From: Diphasiastrum complanatum
Lineage: Eukaryota; Streptophyta; Lycopodiopsida; Lycopodiales; Lycopodiaceae
NCBI GenBank assembly: GCA_029204225.1
Contig: CM055094.1
Span: 18,553,333 to 18,617,332, forward strand
Reading direction: 5' to 3'
DNA: 64,000 nt
In this document: positions 34,430 through 48,521 of the stretch, in pieces
Layout: each line of letters begins with the position of its first letter
How positions within the stretch are numbered: position 1 is the stretch's first letter
The notes under the pieces: generated by a model
Databases searched by the model: none
What the model saw: the letters and a program-made list of their open reading frames with translations, nothing else
What the model was told of the DNA's origin: nothing
Made by a program: the position numbers and the translations under genes

Positions 34430-34660
34430 CTAATTTTTGGTGTTAAAGCATGTTAACACATTCACATCATCATTCACATCACAATCCATACGAGATTTCA
34501 AAACAAGATGAAAAAGCTCATACTTAGAATCATGTAGTTTCTCCATAACTTCTGCCGAGCAAACCATCGATGATGGGAGTACATTAGTCTCCCCATAAAA
34601 AGAGACTATCTGGTCAAACTTATCTATAAATACCATAGTATGGTTTTTAAAATCTATTTA
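34430..34660 (-). mobile_element. Ty3/gypsy fossil fragment
   Basis: Short end of the gypsy-like fossil seen more fully at 46650-47300, matching its segment VLPSSMVCSAEVMEKLHDSK. Broken. It is cut off where the head of U6 begins, at the shared word caagtgga. Confidence 0.55.
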
Positions 34661-37600
34661 CAAGTGGAGTCTCGACTCGATCGACTGTGGAGGGCTTCGG
34701 ATCGGTCGACTTTTGATGGACTCGGCTCAGTCAACTTTGTATTCAGAGTATGGACGCTCAGGTTGGTCCATAGTGAATGCATAGTATGGACGCTTGGCTC
34801 GGTCCACGGTGATTGCAGAGTATGGGGGCTCGGCTCGATGAGCAGTGTATGTAGAGTATTGCTCGGTAGTGTATGAAGACTAGAAATTTGTGGAAAATTT
34901 TGGAGCAATGTCGCTCTGATAGGATGTAGAAATGATGATGTTTCTTCGTGATAACGTACTAGTAGAGAGCTTTCAACCCAAATCCGTGTTGAATGTGTGG
35001 TTTTGACAAGCTCCAGTAGCAGTACCCCTCAGCATTTGGCTCGTGCTAGATGTAACGATTTTTGTGTAATGTAGCAGATCTCGATAGCTTAGGGTTTTTG
35101 AAAATGGATGATGATGGTGCTCTGGATCCATGGTGGATGTATGTAGATGGTGTCCAAGGATGCGGAGGAGTAATCAAGCATGGTCGTAGCAAATGACAGA
35201 TCGCCACTAAAAGATGGAAAATCAATCCTTTGAAGCTATAGCTTTTCAAAGCTTCTGAATTCCATTTCCATGCCTGAAGAAGGAAGTGCTAGCATCAAAT
35301 CTTCTCCCATCAGAGTTTGTTTGCATTTCGTAAAAAGCATGCATGGCAGCATGGCAGTAAAGCATGATATTGTGACTTTTTGTAATGTTCTGCAACATTT
35401 GCTTACATACAAAGCTACACCAAATGAGAAAATTAAGGACCTAGATTCTTAAAGAGTTTTATGAGGTTGAAATTCTAGTTTTTCTACAAGTCAACTTCCT
35501 CTAAAAGTTTCTTTTTGGTACCAAGTGTAGGCTAATTTGTAATGGCAAAGATCGAGTTTGCAGCTCACCATGATTATGATCATTTGCAAGTAGCCTATTA
35601 TAAGCAAATTGTGCTGCACTTTCGTGTTATCTTAGCACATTTGAATGTAGCTTGTGATATTATTGGTTCGATATTCTAGTAGCTTTTTTGCGCCATTTAA
35701 GGTAAGAGAAAGAGAGCACAATCTTTAACGCTTGCTTCTTGTACAACCAAATTTTTTCAAGCCTATTTGCGGTAAAGTGTCTCACATCTCTATGGAACAT
35801 ATGCACAAAAGTGAATCACTTTCTACCACATGATGATGGTGATACATTGTGCACTAGGGAATCACATTGTTGATAAGTTGGATTCACATTTACATTTACA
35901 TCATGAAGCAAATAGTGTTGTAAGTTTCGTGTTCAAGTGAATCGGAAGCTCGCTCCAATAGATGTTGAGATTAATATATCATGCTATCTCTAGCCTAATA
36001 GCCACACACTAGATGCTTGGATCCAGAAAATATTCACACAAAGGGACATAGCTCTACCACGTAGGTCTGCCACGTAGTTTTCAATCAATCGAAAGGAAGG
36101 TAGATCCTTATCTTTGGTACTATAATAGTTAGTTCTTAGACTTATTGAGATCTTAGAAATTAAATTTTAGGGTTAGCCCAAAGTTTTTGACAAGTGCTCA
36201 TCAACTGAATGCAATTCTAGTCAAGATTGCGTTCAATTTTGTTTGATTTGTGAGATATTTGGATTGGTTATTGCATGATGATTCAACTGAGCTTGTAGGA
36301 ATGATTTGAAGGGGCATATTTATGTGCATATGATTCCTTTTGGTTCAGGTTAGGTGAATCCTATATCCTTGTGAAGTCGAGTTCAAGGAGGAGGCAGTCG
36401 AGATCAATGAATGCATATCTTTTGGATTCACATGATAGATTGAATGCTTCTAATTATTCAATTTGGAAGCTGAGAATGGAATCAATCCTTATTTTACAAG
36501 ATCTAATGGATATAGTGAGTGGCGAAGAGGAGGAGCCTATTCACCCTCAAGAAGCTACAAAATACAAAAGGAGGTGCAAGGTTGCTCTCCATTGTATAAA
36601 ATGAATGTAGCTCATGAGCTTCTTAAGGATGTAGGTGCTTGCATCTGGTCTCAAGAATCATGGGAATCTCTTCAAAAGATATATGAATCCAAGAATACTT
36701 CAATGTTAATATCCTTGAAGAATCAAATCCATATGTGCTGAGAGTCAAGGACTTAAACAGAGAGCTTGCTTACATAGGAGATTCCATTAAGGAAAGTGAA
36801 CTTGTTCAACCAATCTTGAATGGTTTAAGTATGGACTTTGCTAACTTGGTGCAAGGCTATGCAATCATGGGCAAGTTGCATTCACTTGAAGATCTCAAAG
36901 GATTCCTCATGGTCGAGGAGAGTAGTTGAACTCACATCAAGTCAAGGATGGAGAAGCTCTCCCTCAATGATGGAAATGACAAGGCTCTTTTCATCAAGAT
37001 CAAGAGAAAATCCAAAGGCAAAGGTGTTGCATTCAAGAAGAACCAAGTCAAAGCTCGAGCAAGCCAAAGAAGGATAAGTCGAAGATCAAATGCTACTTTT
37101 GTGGCAAGACGGGGCACTATGCCTCGGAGTGCTTCAAGAAGAAGCAAACTCAAAGTCAAGGAAACCTTGGTCAAGAGGAAGAGGAGAGCTCTCATGAAGA
37201 TTTCGTCATGATGTCAAGTTTCTCATCTTCAAGCATAAGAGGTGAAGACCCTTGGTGGATAGATAGTGGTCCAAGCTCCCACATGACAAGTAAGAGGGAG
37301 TATTTTTCAACCTTATCTACCTACAAAGGACCTATCATGTAAATTTTTATAGCAAATAATTATGCTTATAAGATAGAAGGAATAGGATCCATACCTTTAT
37401 GCTTGGGATCTTCAAGGAAGATCAAGATTGATGGAGTGCTTTACATTTTCAGTATCACTAAGAACTTGCTTAGTGTAGGGCAATTGCTTGACAATGGTTT
37501 GATTGTGTTGTTCGACACAAATACATGTAACATCAAGAAGGATGGCAAGATCATTGCTAAAGGGGTGATGATCTCCACACAACCCGACCTCACTCTTCAA

Positions 37601-38308
37601 AAGGTGATCGGTCATCTTCTTCAGGAAGAAATGCGAAGAAAGACCAACGACCTGTCCATCAAAGACAAATCCATGGCCCTGTACACCAAGAAGAAAGACT
37701 ATTCCAAGGGCAAGAATCAAGTGCAGCAGCAACAGCAGAAGCCTCACACTCAAGGTGAGAATAGTGGACCACTGGTTTCGAGGGAGTATCCCAAGCTTTT
37801 ATCTACTAGTATCAACTGGTCTCGAACTCGAGGTCAGTGGCTCAACTGCTGCAAAGTGACATCTATCAGAAGATAGCCTAATAACGTGCAGGTTTGCTTG
37901 TTCTTGATATAGTCATGGAGGTAGTTGGAAGCAAATTGGGCCCAGTCATAAAGGTTCTCATTGTGTAGTCTAGAATCAGCCATCATGTGGAATAGTTTCA
38001 AGGGGATACGCATGATCTTGGACGTATAGCACTGTGTATATTTTGCTAGATAGGCACATGGAGCAGCTAAGGGCTTATCATTTATGGCCTCAATACGGTA
38101 ACCATCTTTTTTTTCCATTTGTCCGCTAAGGGGTCTATGTATTTGAAGTATGCTATGGATTCAATTTTTTTGAGGGTCCTACTAACTGTGTTTGGTCCCC
38201 TGGAAAAGCCAAATGTATTCAGGTCAGCTCCAGAAATAGGAATAATATAAACAAAATTTTGGTTAGGAGGTAACATGAACTGAAAAATTTGTCGGTGGGG
38301 TTATAAGC
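34661..38308 (+). repeat. Composite repeat unit U6 (short type)
   Basis: Head starting part-way at 34661, 60-codon ORF at 35270-35452, following stretch to 36060, leader, copia fossil 36340-37570, second gag-like piece 37570-37780, gene L from 37785. Order and joins match U2. Confidence 0.8.
36340..37780 (+). mobile_element. Copia family-F fossil with fused second gag piece, U6 copy
   Basis: Same order as in U2: gag, zinc knuckle, WWIDSG protease region, NLLSVGQLLDNG, then from about 37570 the EEMRRKTNDLSIKDKS piece and CAG-rich DNA (QVQQQQQKPH). Broken, with a similar number of interruptions, and no reverse transcriptase. Confidence 0.85.
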
Positions 38309-38473
38309 AATATGCAAGCGAAATGGGCTCTGATAGCCACTGATCAAAAGAGGAAGTTGGAACTCTATGTGGCTCAGGAACTAGTGTGCCTCCTAGTACC
38401 AAGTGTTCATCTCATAGATATCGAGGCTGTCTAGGGTTGGGTCATCAGAACTGGAAGATGTTGGGGCAGACAT
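37785..38473 (-). pseudogene. Gene L block, U6/U7 copy
   Basis: This copy shows the middle segment best: PLAAPCAYLAKYTQCYTSK, KLFHMMADSRLHNENLYDWA and NYLHDYIKNKQT are open together (38118-37834). The QNFVYIIPISGADLNTFGF segment precedes it. The later part is cut off by the gag fusion, as in U2. Confidence 0.45.
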
Positions 38474-40373
38474 GTTCTGGACTCGGCTGAGGACTCTGTT
38501 GAAGGTTCGGCTCTGGTAACAGACAAGTGGAGTCTCGGCTCGGTCGACTGTGGAGGGCTTCGGATCGGTCGACTTTTGATGGACTCGTCTAGGTCAACTT
38601 TGTATACAGAGTATGGACGCTCAGCTCGGTCCATAGTGAATGCAGAGTATGGGGGCTCGGCTCTATGAGCAGTGTATGTAGAGTATTCCTCGGTAGTGTA
38701 TGGAGACTAGAAATTTGTAGAGAAATTTGGAGCAATGTCGTTCTGATAGGATGTGGAGACGATGATGTTTCTTCGCAGTAATGTACTAGTAGCGAGCTTT
38801 CAACCCAAATCGGTGTTGAATGTGCGGTTTTGACAAGCTCCAGGAACACTACCCCTCAGCATTTGGCTCGTGCTAGATGTGACGATTTTTGTGTAATGTA
38901 GCAGATCTCGGCAACTTTAAGTTTTTGAAAATGGATGATGATGGCGCTCCGGATCCGTGGTGGATGTATGTAGATGGTGTCCAAGGATGCGAAGGAGTAA
39001 TCAAGCATTGTCGTAGCGAATGATAGATCGCCACTAAAAGATGGAAAATCGATCCTTTGAGGCTATAGCTTTTCAAAGCTTCTGAATTTCATTTCAATGC
39101 CTGAAGAAGGAAGTGCCAGCATCAAATCTTCTCCCATCAGAGTTTGTTTTTATTTCCTAAAAAGCATGCATGGCAGCATGGCAGTAAAGCGTGATATTGT
39201 GATTTTATGTAATGTTCCCATGTATGTGATGATTTTTGTTGTTTAATTATATTGATGTTGACTGAAACTATGATAGCTTTGTGGTTGTCATTCGTAATAT
39301 TAAAAGTTTTTTTTCACCTTATCTTGGGGCAAGTTCACAAACAGCAAGGTAACAAATTGGGACTTGCCAAGAACTCACTCCAAATAACTTTTTGAGCTTT
39401 ACTAACTTATTCTCATGAATTTATCATTGTGTCTAACTTGCCATATACCAGTTTTATAAGTATTTGCTTGATCCTTTACTCTTAAATGCACCATAATGCT
39501 ACTCCCTTACTGGCCATAGCTTCTTCACCGTAGCTCGGAACTGGGTCATGTTGGGTGTCGTTGAGAAAGTTCTCGTCGAGGGCTTTCTAATGACACCGTA
39601 ATCGTCTCTATCCGAGTTGCCATTCGAAAGTTACACTTTTTGCTGAGTTGCATACTATACTAGAAATAAAATGGCTTATTTACGGGCTGCCCCGACGCAA
39701 AATTACAGTTCTTTTAAAAAGAAAAGAAATTCAGTTTGAAGGAGCTACGTTACGTAGATTTCAAATTTGAGTGTTTTGATTGGACCATGTGGAAGAAACT
39801 TTTGAGAAAAAAAATAAAAGGTATGTTTTTGAAAGGCCCCTTTTGTGCTCAAATTTTCTGTAATAGTTGATAAGTTGGGTCAAGTTTGGGGCAAGTGGCC
39901 AAATGACATTTTGGAAGCTATAAATAGTTGTACCTAAGTGGAGAAATAATCATCAAAGTTTCTTTCTTTGTGGAGAATTCATCTCTTATGTCCATCTCAT
40001 GTGATTTTCTCTATCTTGGTTTTCTATGTGTAGAATGTTGATTTTCTTGTAGATCTTGATTCCACACGTGTGAAGATTATAATATATATGATTTTATTAA
40101 ACATCGATCTACAAACATTTCAATGATTTTTCTTCAAATTCAAATTTAACGATCTTCCCATGTGTGGTGAGTTGGTGTATGCGCTTTTGTTGGGCTTGTA
40201 CACTCAAGTTCGATTCTTTGGAATCCCTCGCCAACTGTGGTTTCAATACTTTCTCTGCAAGATTCTCATTTGAAATTTGCTTGGGACCCTTCTCATCTCC
40301 ATCAGATAGTTTTTTCAACGTTGATGCTAGGCCATACCACAGGGAAGTAGTTCATGTGTGACTCCTCACTCAG

Positions 40374-41010
<637 letters not shown>

Positions 41011-41017
41011 AAAAGTA

Positions 41018-41702
41018 TGCAGAGACAGGTGGGGAGAGGCAGGGGCTTGCATGATGGCGATACTGGGAAAGTCAGGCTGATATCGCTACGACGTGAGAGG
41101 GTGTAAGGAATGGGCTTGGGGACGAGGTTGCTCGCATGATGGCGATTTCAAGAATGCAGGTCGTATGGAAGCAATCAAACATGACAGCAAATTACGCGAA
41201 AACCTATACAATCCCCGGGAATGGAATTATATAGGAGAAAAAAGTGGGCACGTGTGAATCCCAGCGACACGTGGCCCAGTCAGTAGCTGACATGTGGAAC
41301 CAAATGTTTGTATATGCATGTGTGAAACTGCACGTCTGGATCAACACGTGTGGGATCCCATGTGGGGACACATGGCCGAATGGACCAGCGACATGTGTTC
41401 TTCCACGTATTGGCTTGCACGTGTGGTCACGTGGCCCAATCAGTAACTGACGTGTGGGACCACACTTATGTATCCGCACGTGTGAAACTTGCACATGTGG
41501 CCATGTGGTCGAATGGTGTGGTGACGTGTGTTCTTGCACGTGTTAGCTCACACGTGTGGGCACGTGGCCGAATGGCATATTGACGTGTATTGTAGCACGT
41601 GTGGTCTCACATGTGTGGACGGTTGTATACGCGGCATAGATCTGATCCGCTGTTGGATCGACGAGTCTACGGCTTGGGTTTTATTGGTTTTAGCTATATA
41701 AA
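41018..41702. promoter_or_regulatory. 86-bp repeat remains, G-box array and TATA boxes, U7 copy
   Basis: Two of the 86-bp units are left. The left-facing TATA box is altered (CTATATAAT). The ACGTG array runs 41240-41630 and the right-facing TATATAAA is at 41695-41702. With the histone ORF deleted, the left-facing promoter would read into minisatellite. Confidence 0.5.
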
Positions 41703-41716
41703 TGTTGTTTGATCAG

Positions 41717-43421
41717 TTAAAACATTTCGCTAAGTTTTGGATTTTCACTCCCTGTAGCTCTTGCTGTGTGAACCAAATTCCATTCCACCTTAAAATCACC
41801 TATTCTAGGAACATTGAGTGGTGTGTCGCTCATATGATTCTTAATTATCTCTGGATATTCTGTTTTACTAAAAATCCAAAATAGAATTTCATGCTCTTCT
41901 TTAAAACCTATTTGAAACACAAAATCATGAACTATTTTAAGAGAATTGAACTCAGACCTATAATAACAAAACAATATTAGCTTAAAACACAAAACCATTA
42001 ATTCTCGAAATGAATTAGTTGCTAGTGCTCAATAGAATAGATTTAAACCTGGAAAGCTGCCAACCACCAGATATTATTTTCGGACTGCACACTGAAATTA
42101 AGACTCTCCGAGTTTATCATATTGCTTAATGTTCCATATATAAGTGTAACATTAACCCTTTCCAACTTTTGTCCCTTTATTACTTCTGATTTATCGAACT
42201 TGGAGAACTAATATCAATTTTTCAACAATTTCATTTGTGATTCAATAAAACTTTACAATAAATCTCTATAAATGATTCAGATCTACAAACATATTGTTGG
42301 TAGAATCATATGACAAAGTGCCATGTTTTGAGTTATAAATTCCATTGATATGGTAAGGAATACCAATGATGTTTTGCAAACCCCTGTTTAACACATCCCT
42401 CTCTAATTTGATTTGAAAGGGCCGGGGAATAGGAAATTGTTTTATATGTACCAGTCCAAATGCCTCTTTGATAATTTTAAACATTGTGTCATATTCATCC
42501 GTACTAATACCAAAATAATCACATGATCCTTGTATCAATTTTCGGTCAATGATCTTGCCGACTTCACCCATAAGCGCCTCTGCAATCTTGGGCTTGATTC
42601 GAGAATATCGTTGATTTCCAAGTAGACTCGTCGTTGACTTGGCTGTAAGTACTGCACTCAAAGACTTTCCAATCATGTCCTTGTCATTCAGATTTTCATT
42701 GATGACTAAAGCTGCTCTGCAAAATAAAAATAAAATTTAGAAAAGAACAATTCACAACCATTGATGTGCTAGATGAAACAAAACACATGAATAGTTTAAA
42801 ACATAATCCTACTTGAAAGCATATAATCTTTTTTTCCGTTGACCCCCACTTGTTGAGAGCTCGTCAATACTTTTTTAAATAACTCTTTTTCGCTTATTGT
42901 TCAGTATTTTCTTCCGTAATGTGTTTACTTCTACATTTATTTGACAATATGAGGTACACAATGTTTGTACAATTAGTTTCATATTGTCAGTTTCTTGGTT
43001 GAGGTTTAATATAATATCTTGCAAACAAGAATCATCTATCTTCAAGATTTCGTTTTCTTCTTTTGTTTGCAAAAAAAAGTTTCTTTTTCTCAGTAGTCAG
43101 TAAGCAAACCATTCAACATATTTTCCAAACAGTGGATTTTTTTCATTGAATAACTAATGCCATAACTTTTCAATCTTTCACAATAACCCAATAGACTATG
43201 GTGTCCTTTACACAAAAACAGTATGAGTTTGTGACCGATCTAAAATTTGGATGTTGCATTGAGCTTGGATCGATTCGATACAAATATTCATGAACTCATA
43301 GGTCACAATGTTTCCTGTCTTTTGTCCTTTGGTGAGCTGGTAAGGTGGATCCTTTCAGATTTTTTCTCGACAGTGGAGCATATTCTGTGGGAAGGTCAAT
43401 ATGGAGATGATATTTAGACAT
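41717..43421 (-). CDS. Gene I, U7 copy
   Basis: The most complete copy: MSKYHLHID start at 43421, coiled coil (ENEILKIDDSCLQDIILNL), intron with intact acceptor ttttgcag, the NQRYSRIKPKIAEALM exon, the SENNIWWLAAF-type segment, and the last exon ending NPKLSEMF. The intron donor is GTAGG, weaker than GTAAG in U3. As in the other copies, the first exon and the coiled coil are in different frames around an eight-A run. Status as a working gene is uncertain. Confidence 0.45.
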
Positions 43422-43894
43422 CTTAATAATCGATAGATTAATCTAGTAGAAAACCCACTTGTTATATATCTTGTAAGCTATTAAAACTCGTCTTAATTAT
43501 AAAAAAAAAAAAATTGAAAAAGTTTGAAATGACCTTGGCGCGCTTTTTGATCCATCACACTCCATGTTTCTTGCTTTATATGCAAAATCAAAGCTTTGCA
43601 GTTATGAGCAAAATAAGCAAAATATTTTTTCAATAGATGTGTGTTGAAATTGCAAATTTTTGTATTGCAAAAGTTTGAGATAACCTTGCCGCTCCATTTG
43701 ATCCAACACACTGCATATTTTTTGAATTTCAGAAATTTAGATTCACGTTGGCACTCATTGTGATCCAAAATATTCAAAGTTTCTTGCCATGATTTGCAGA
43801 TCGATAAGACTATTTTTCTATGATGTGAACGCTTTAGTAGATGGAAAGAAAACTTTGATGTGCAATACGATTTGCATTTACATGAGAAGTCATG

Positions 43895-45065
43895 TTAGTT
43901 AATGGTAGAAAATAGAATCTTGAAGTATGGACCCCATGCGTTGCGGCTACCCAACTTCCAATTAACTACATACGTTACTAGTGAGGTCAAGCCATCGGAG
44001 TTGTGCGGGCAGACCAAAAACTCGGTCGAAGTTTTAAAATTCGACGATTTTCTCTCTCTTACATGGCATTTCTTAGACAGCCCTTTTGGGCCATGGAACT
44101 CCTCGAATGTAAACTCCATATCATTTGAGTCTGTTTCATCTAATGAAGCATGACGCTTCGCTTGTATCGATCCTTCGTCTGTGACATAGAGTACATGGGT
44201 GTCTTTCTCGACGTAAGCTTCACTAGGTCGACCGTTTGGTGCTTTGCAGTTGGCCCTTGTGGAGAGAAAAAACTCTTTCTCTTTTGAGAAGCCGCTTGCG
44301 TGGAATCTGTTGTAATAGGCCTGGAAGTAGAGTTGGTATTCTTGGCTGGTTCTGAGGAAGTTTCCCAAGCTTTTATCTGCTAGCATCAAGTGGTCTCAGA
44401 ATCGAGGTCGGTGGCTCAACTGCTGCAAAGTGACATCTATCAGAAGATAGCCCAATAACTGGAGGTTTGCTTGTTCTTGATATAGTCATGGAGGCAGTTG
44501 GAAGCAAATTGGGCACAATCATAAAGGTTCTAATCGTGTAGTTTAGAATCAGCCATCATGTGGAATAGTTTCATGGGGATACGCGTGAACTTGGACCTAT
44601 AGCCCTATGTATATTTCGTTAGATAGGCGCACGGAGCAGCTGAGGACTTATCATTTATGACCTCGATACGGTAACCATCTTTTTTTTCCCATTTGTCCAC
44701 TGAGGGGTATATGTATTTGAAGTATGCTGTGGATTCAATCTTTTTGAAGGTCCTGTTGACTGTGTTTGGTCCCCTAGGGAAGCCAAATGTATTGAGGTCA
44801 GCCCCAGAAATAGGGATAGTATAAACAAAATTATGGTTAGGAGGTAACATGACTTGGAAAATCTGTCGGTGTGGTTATAGGCAATATGCAATAGAAATGG
44901 GCTCTGATAGCCTCTGAAAAGAGGAAGTTGGAACTCTATGTGGCTCAGGAACTAGTGTGCCTCCTGGTACCAAGTGTTCATCTCAGAGATATCGAGGCTT
45001 TCCATGGTGATGTCAATTATGTCTTGAGTTGGGTCATCAAAACTGGAAGATGTTGTGGCAGACAT
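43895..45065 (-). pseudogene. Gene L block, U7/U8 copy (longest open segment)
   Basis: From a start near 45065 to about 43895. The left part is open for 164 codons (44389-43895): LADKSLGNFLRTSQEYQLYF, NGRPSEAYVEKDTHVLYVTD, an acidic SSDETDSNDM-type stretch, FTFEEFHGPKGLSKK and a C-terminal NWKLGSRNAWGPYF. The right part carries QNFVYIIPISGADLNTF-type sequence. No domain is recognised. Confidence 0.45.
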
Positions 45066-45481
45066 GTTCTGGACTCGGCTGATGACTCTGTTGAAGGTTC
45101 GGCTCTGGTAACAGACAAGTGGAGTCTCGGCTCGGTCGACTGTGGAGGGCTTCGGATCGGTCGTCTTTGGATGGACTCGGCTTAGTAAACTTTGTATGCA
45201 GTGTATGGATGCTCAGTTCAGTCCACAGTGAATGCAGAGTATGGACGTTCGGCTTGGTCCACATTGATTGCAGAGCATGGGGGCTAGGCTCTCTGAGCAG
45301 TGTATGTAGAGTATTGCTCAGCAGTGTATGGAGACTAGAAATTTGTGGAAAACTTTGGAGCAATGTTGCTCTGATAGGATGTGGAAACGATGATTATTGC
45401 ATGATGATTCAACTGATCTTGTAAGAATGATTTGAAGAGACATATTTATGTGCATATGATTCCTTTTGGTTCAGGTTAGGT

Positions 45482-46640
45482 CGTAATTTAAAAAATATTT
45501 TTCTTGATACCAGAATTGTAATTTAAAACACTTTTAATATTTTAAAAAAAAATTAAAAACTTTTGTTCTAATAAGCAAAAAGTTTTTTTTTAGTTATTCT
45601 AATGGTTGTGTCCAATGATTTTATTTTGAATAGTATTATTATTTCATATAAGCTAATGTGCAATTATTAATAAAAATCAATTAGCAGAATTTTAGTACCT
45701 TGATTAATTTTCTTGCAAAATACAACATTTTTTTTAGTATTACAATATCTTTATTTGAAGCATTTTAAATATGGGTATTTTTTATATAAAATCAAAAAAA
45801 AAATTCGTCTCCGTGTCATTTCTTTTTTTTGGGATCATCGTGTTTCATTATGAACAATCTTAGTAAATTCTTCCCTGGTGCATCCTTCCAAAATTAGATG
45901 AATGGCTTTTTTGTTTGGCTACACAAGCTCGCCAGAGATGTTGTCAAGTCACGCATACGAGACTGCTGAAAACATCAGAGAGATTGAATGCCTCCTCCAA
46001 AACTCAAATGAAAGGCCTGGTTCTTTCAGCCTAAACAACCCTAGTTCGGTGGTTTCTGGACAAAATATGGGAAAAAGAAAGAAGTATAGATGATATAAAG
46101 GAAAGGAAGGACAAGGCAGTGATGGAAAAGAAGACTTACTGGCTAAAAGACTGAACTTTTATAGGTATTAACTAGCTCGCAGGATGACGAGGATCTGCAT
46201 AGAAGAACTCTCACTAGGAATACGGTGGATTGACTACAGCTCAGCACGCGCAAGGACAAGGCAAAGATATTTTTACATTTACGCTACTGTAATAGAATGT
46301 TTGAGATCATTCATGTGAGACACTTTTACACTCGTATTTTATTACAATCTTTGGCCTTAGATACACAACTCCTTCCATAATATTGTGTTTGCTTTCTCAT
46401 ACTTATCTAACATCAAAAGTGAATGGTACTTTATGTTTGATGTTTTTTGCAATTTTGAAATTGAAAATCTATCTTTATGTTCTTGCTCTTTTCTAAAACA
46501 TTTCAAAGATTTCATTTCTGGAAAAATTTGATTATGTTCTAACAACGGACTGCAATATAATTAGAAGTATGTACCTCAGAAACTCTTAGCTATTTAGGAA
46601 AAACATCATTGAACTCTTGTTTTAAATCTTGCATTAAAAG
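45482..46640 (+). other. AT-rich block and exon-like block, U8 copy
   Basis: AT-rich 45482-45790, then the exon-like block. Here the first piece is open for 63 codons (45902-46093): MAFLFGYTSSPEMLSSHAYE to SGQNMGKRKKYR. Against U5 and U9 it lacks about 100 bp inside that piece. Confidence 0.35.
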
Positions 46641-46649
46641 CTGTTCTTG

Positions 46650-47584
46650 ATGCTAATTTTTGGTGTTAAAGCATGTTAACACATTCACATCACAATGCAT
46701 ACGAGATTTCAAAACAAGATGAAAAAGCTCATACTTAGAATTATGTAGTTTTTCCATAACTTCCGCCGAGAAAACCATCGGTGATGGGAGTACATTAGTC
46801 TCCCCATAAATAGAGACTATCTGGTCAAACTTATCTTTAAATACATTATGATGGTTTTTAAAATCTATTTTCAACCATTCATATCCTAGGATTACATAAG
46901 TTCTATCAAGATTCATAACATGGAAGTCGAGCCGCTCAACATGATCTTGCATCCAAACCTCCAAATTAGGGACTTTCACATCCCAAACTTCTGTGTCTGA
47001 CCCTGAGGCTAGAGGACCACATAATGTTGATCACTGGCCATGGTGGGCACCCGAAGCTTCTATACAAGCCGCACATTCAAAAAGTTATGAGTACCTCCAA
47101 ATTCAAACATTATACTTATGTCTTTCCCTAGAATATTGCCTTTAACTTGAAACCATTGATTAGACTTGAAAGAAAGTGTACTGAAGTTACAAGTATATTC
47201 ACAACCATTTAACAAATCAACTTTCAATTCACAACCATTTAACAAATCGACTTTCAATTTACCTGTCGGTAAATCCATCTCCATGAAACTTGATGATTTA
47301 TTTTTCCTCTCGGATCTCTGTTTGGCATGATGCCCAAGTTTGTTGGCAAGCAGTAGCTTCTAGTTCATCAAAAAATAGATTTTTTATCTTATTATTTTTT
47401 GGCTTTTCATTCTTAGGCTTTTGGGCTGATTGGCTGGCATACTCTTTCGTGAGGCAATCACAGTGCTATCGTAGGCTTTAGCTACTCGGATAGCATGTTT
47501 CAATATGGAGGACATTCCATTTACACTCCTTTTGGTAGTCGGCTGACAATCCATACTATGAATTGCCACTGTGCCAATTTCCAA
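46650..47584 (-). mobile_element. Ty3/gypsy fossil, protease region
   Basis: Minus-strand reading shows a degenerate retropepsin-like segment (IMFEFGGTHNFLNVRL, from about 47284), then FHVMNLDRTYVILGYEWLK, which corresponds to the 'VILGMDWL' region of gypsy proteases, then the stretch before reverse transcriptase. A 30-bp tandem duplication lies at about 47199-47258. Sequence to 47584 may be the end of gag. Broken and old; no reverse transcriptase or LTR recognised. Confidence 0.7.
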
Positions 47585-47819
47585 TCAAGTGACCCTTAAG
47601 TGATTATTAGAAGCCTTTTTCAAATGGAAAAAAAATAGCATACACCTCTAAAAGGATACGGTTGCTAGGTCTACAAAGTACTCAACAAAAATTGCTTTTT
47701 TTTTTAAGGCTTTCAATTGCCTTAACCCAAAAAAGTAAATAGGGAAAAAGCAATGGCAAGCCTAATGCAATAAAGGAACTTCCAAAATCCCTATTCAAGA
47801 GCAAGAAATCCAAAATCCC

Positions 47820-48062
47820 CCCCCGCCCCCCAATGAATATAACTAGTAACATTATTCTCAAAGCATCTACAATGAGCTACAAACAACACTTGGAGAGTAA
47901 ATAATTAGGAATCTATCAAATACTCTTGCATCTAGTATTTGGAAAGTTAGACATAATGATAGTATCATAAGAATGAATTAGAGAAGCTTGTGAAGCCATC
48001 CAGAGGTGTGTTGTTGTTTTATTATTTGCCTAGATACATATCAAGCTACCCCAAGTTACCAC
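47820..48062 (-). repeat. Inverted copy of long-unit non-coding sequence
   Basis: Reverse complement of sequence from 4440-4850 in U1, including 'ggtagcttgatatgtatcta' and a C run matching the G run. It contains one unit of the segment that is duplicated with a 167-bp period in U1 and U3. This is the only inverted piece of the large unit I found. Confidence 0.75.
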
Positions 48063-48520
48063 GGACCTATTATATGAGTTAAACACGGGTCTATATGAGG
48101 CAAGGTGTATATATTGCAAAAAGCGAAAAGGAAGGTCTTCTCTTTTATCATATTTGGACAGATGTGTACAACCGGTAATTGGGTTAAAGGTAATTGTAAT
48201 ATTCAGAAAGTTCACCAAATTACATGTGCTGTCGTTTCCATCTATCTCAAGGTATTCCAGGGGATAGATCCAAAAAGGATATTCAGGAGTAACCTAATTC
48301 TTTGCTTGCTGGTTTTTTGAGTTTGTAATGCAATTTCAAGCTGAAATTTTCAGCACACAAGGCTTGTAGGAGGGCGAGTTCCTGCATCCATCTAATGTGT
48401 GGTTTTGACACATTTTGGTGCTGATTTTTTAGATTTGATACTTGCTGTTTTTTGTGTCTTTTAGGGCACATTTAGGGTTTGAAAAAGTTTATCTTCTTGG
48501 CTGGTTTTTATGGCAAGAGA
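48063..48520. other. Stretch without recognisable features
   Basis: No gene or repeat match was seen, except that 48400-48480 faintly resembles the head module ('aatgtgtggttttgacac', 'tagggtttgaaaaag'). Confidence 0.4.
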
Positions 48521-48521
48521 T

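Larger units (their letters stand above)
29669..34660 (+). repeat. Composite repeat unit U5
   Basis: Head 29669-30630 and following piece to 30985; non-coding 30985-31660 (shared with 51440-52110 and, in part, with the long-unit intron-like stretch); 31668-32104 as in the short units; copia LTR remnant 32105-32600; AT-rich 32822-33460; exon-like block 33540-34400; gypsy remnant 34430-34660. Near-identical in plan to U9, but without the copia coding fossil. Confidence 0.75.
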
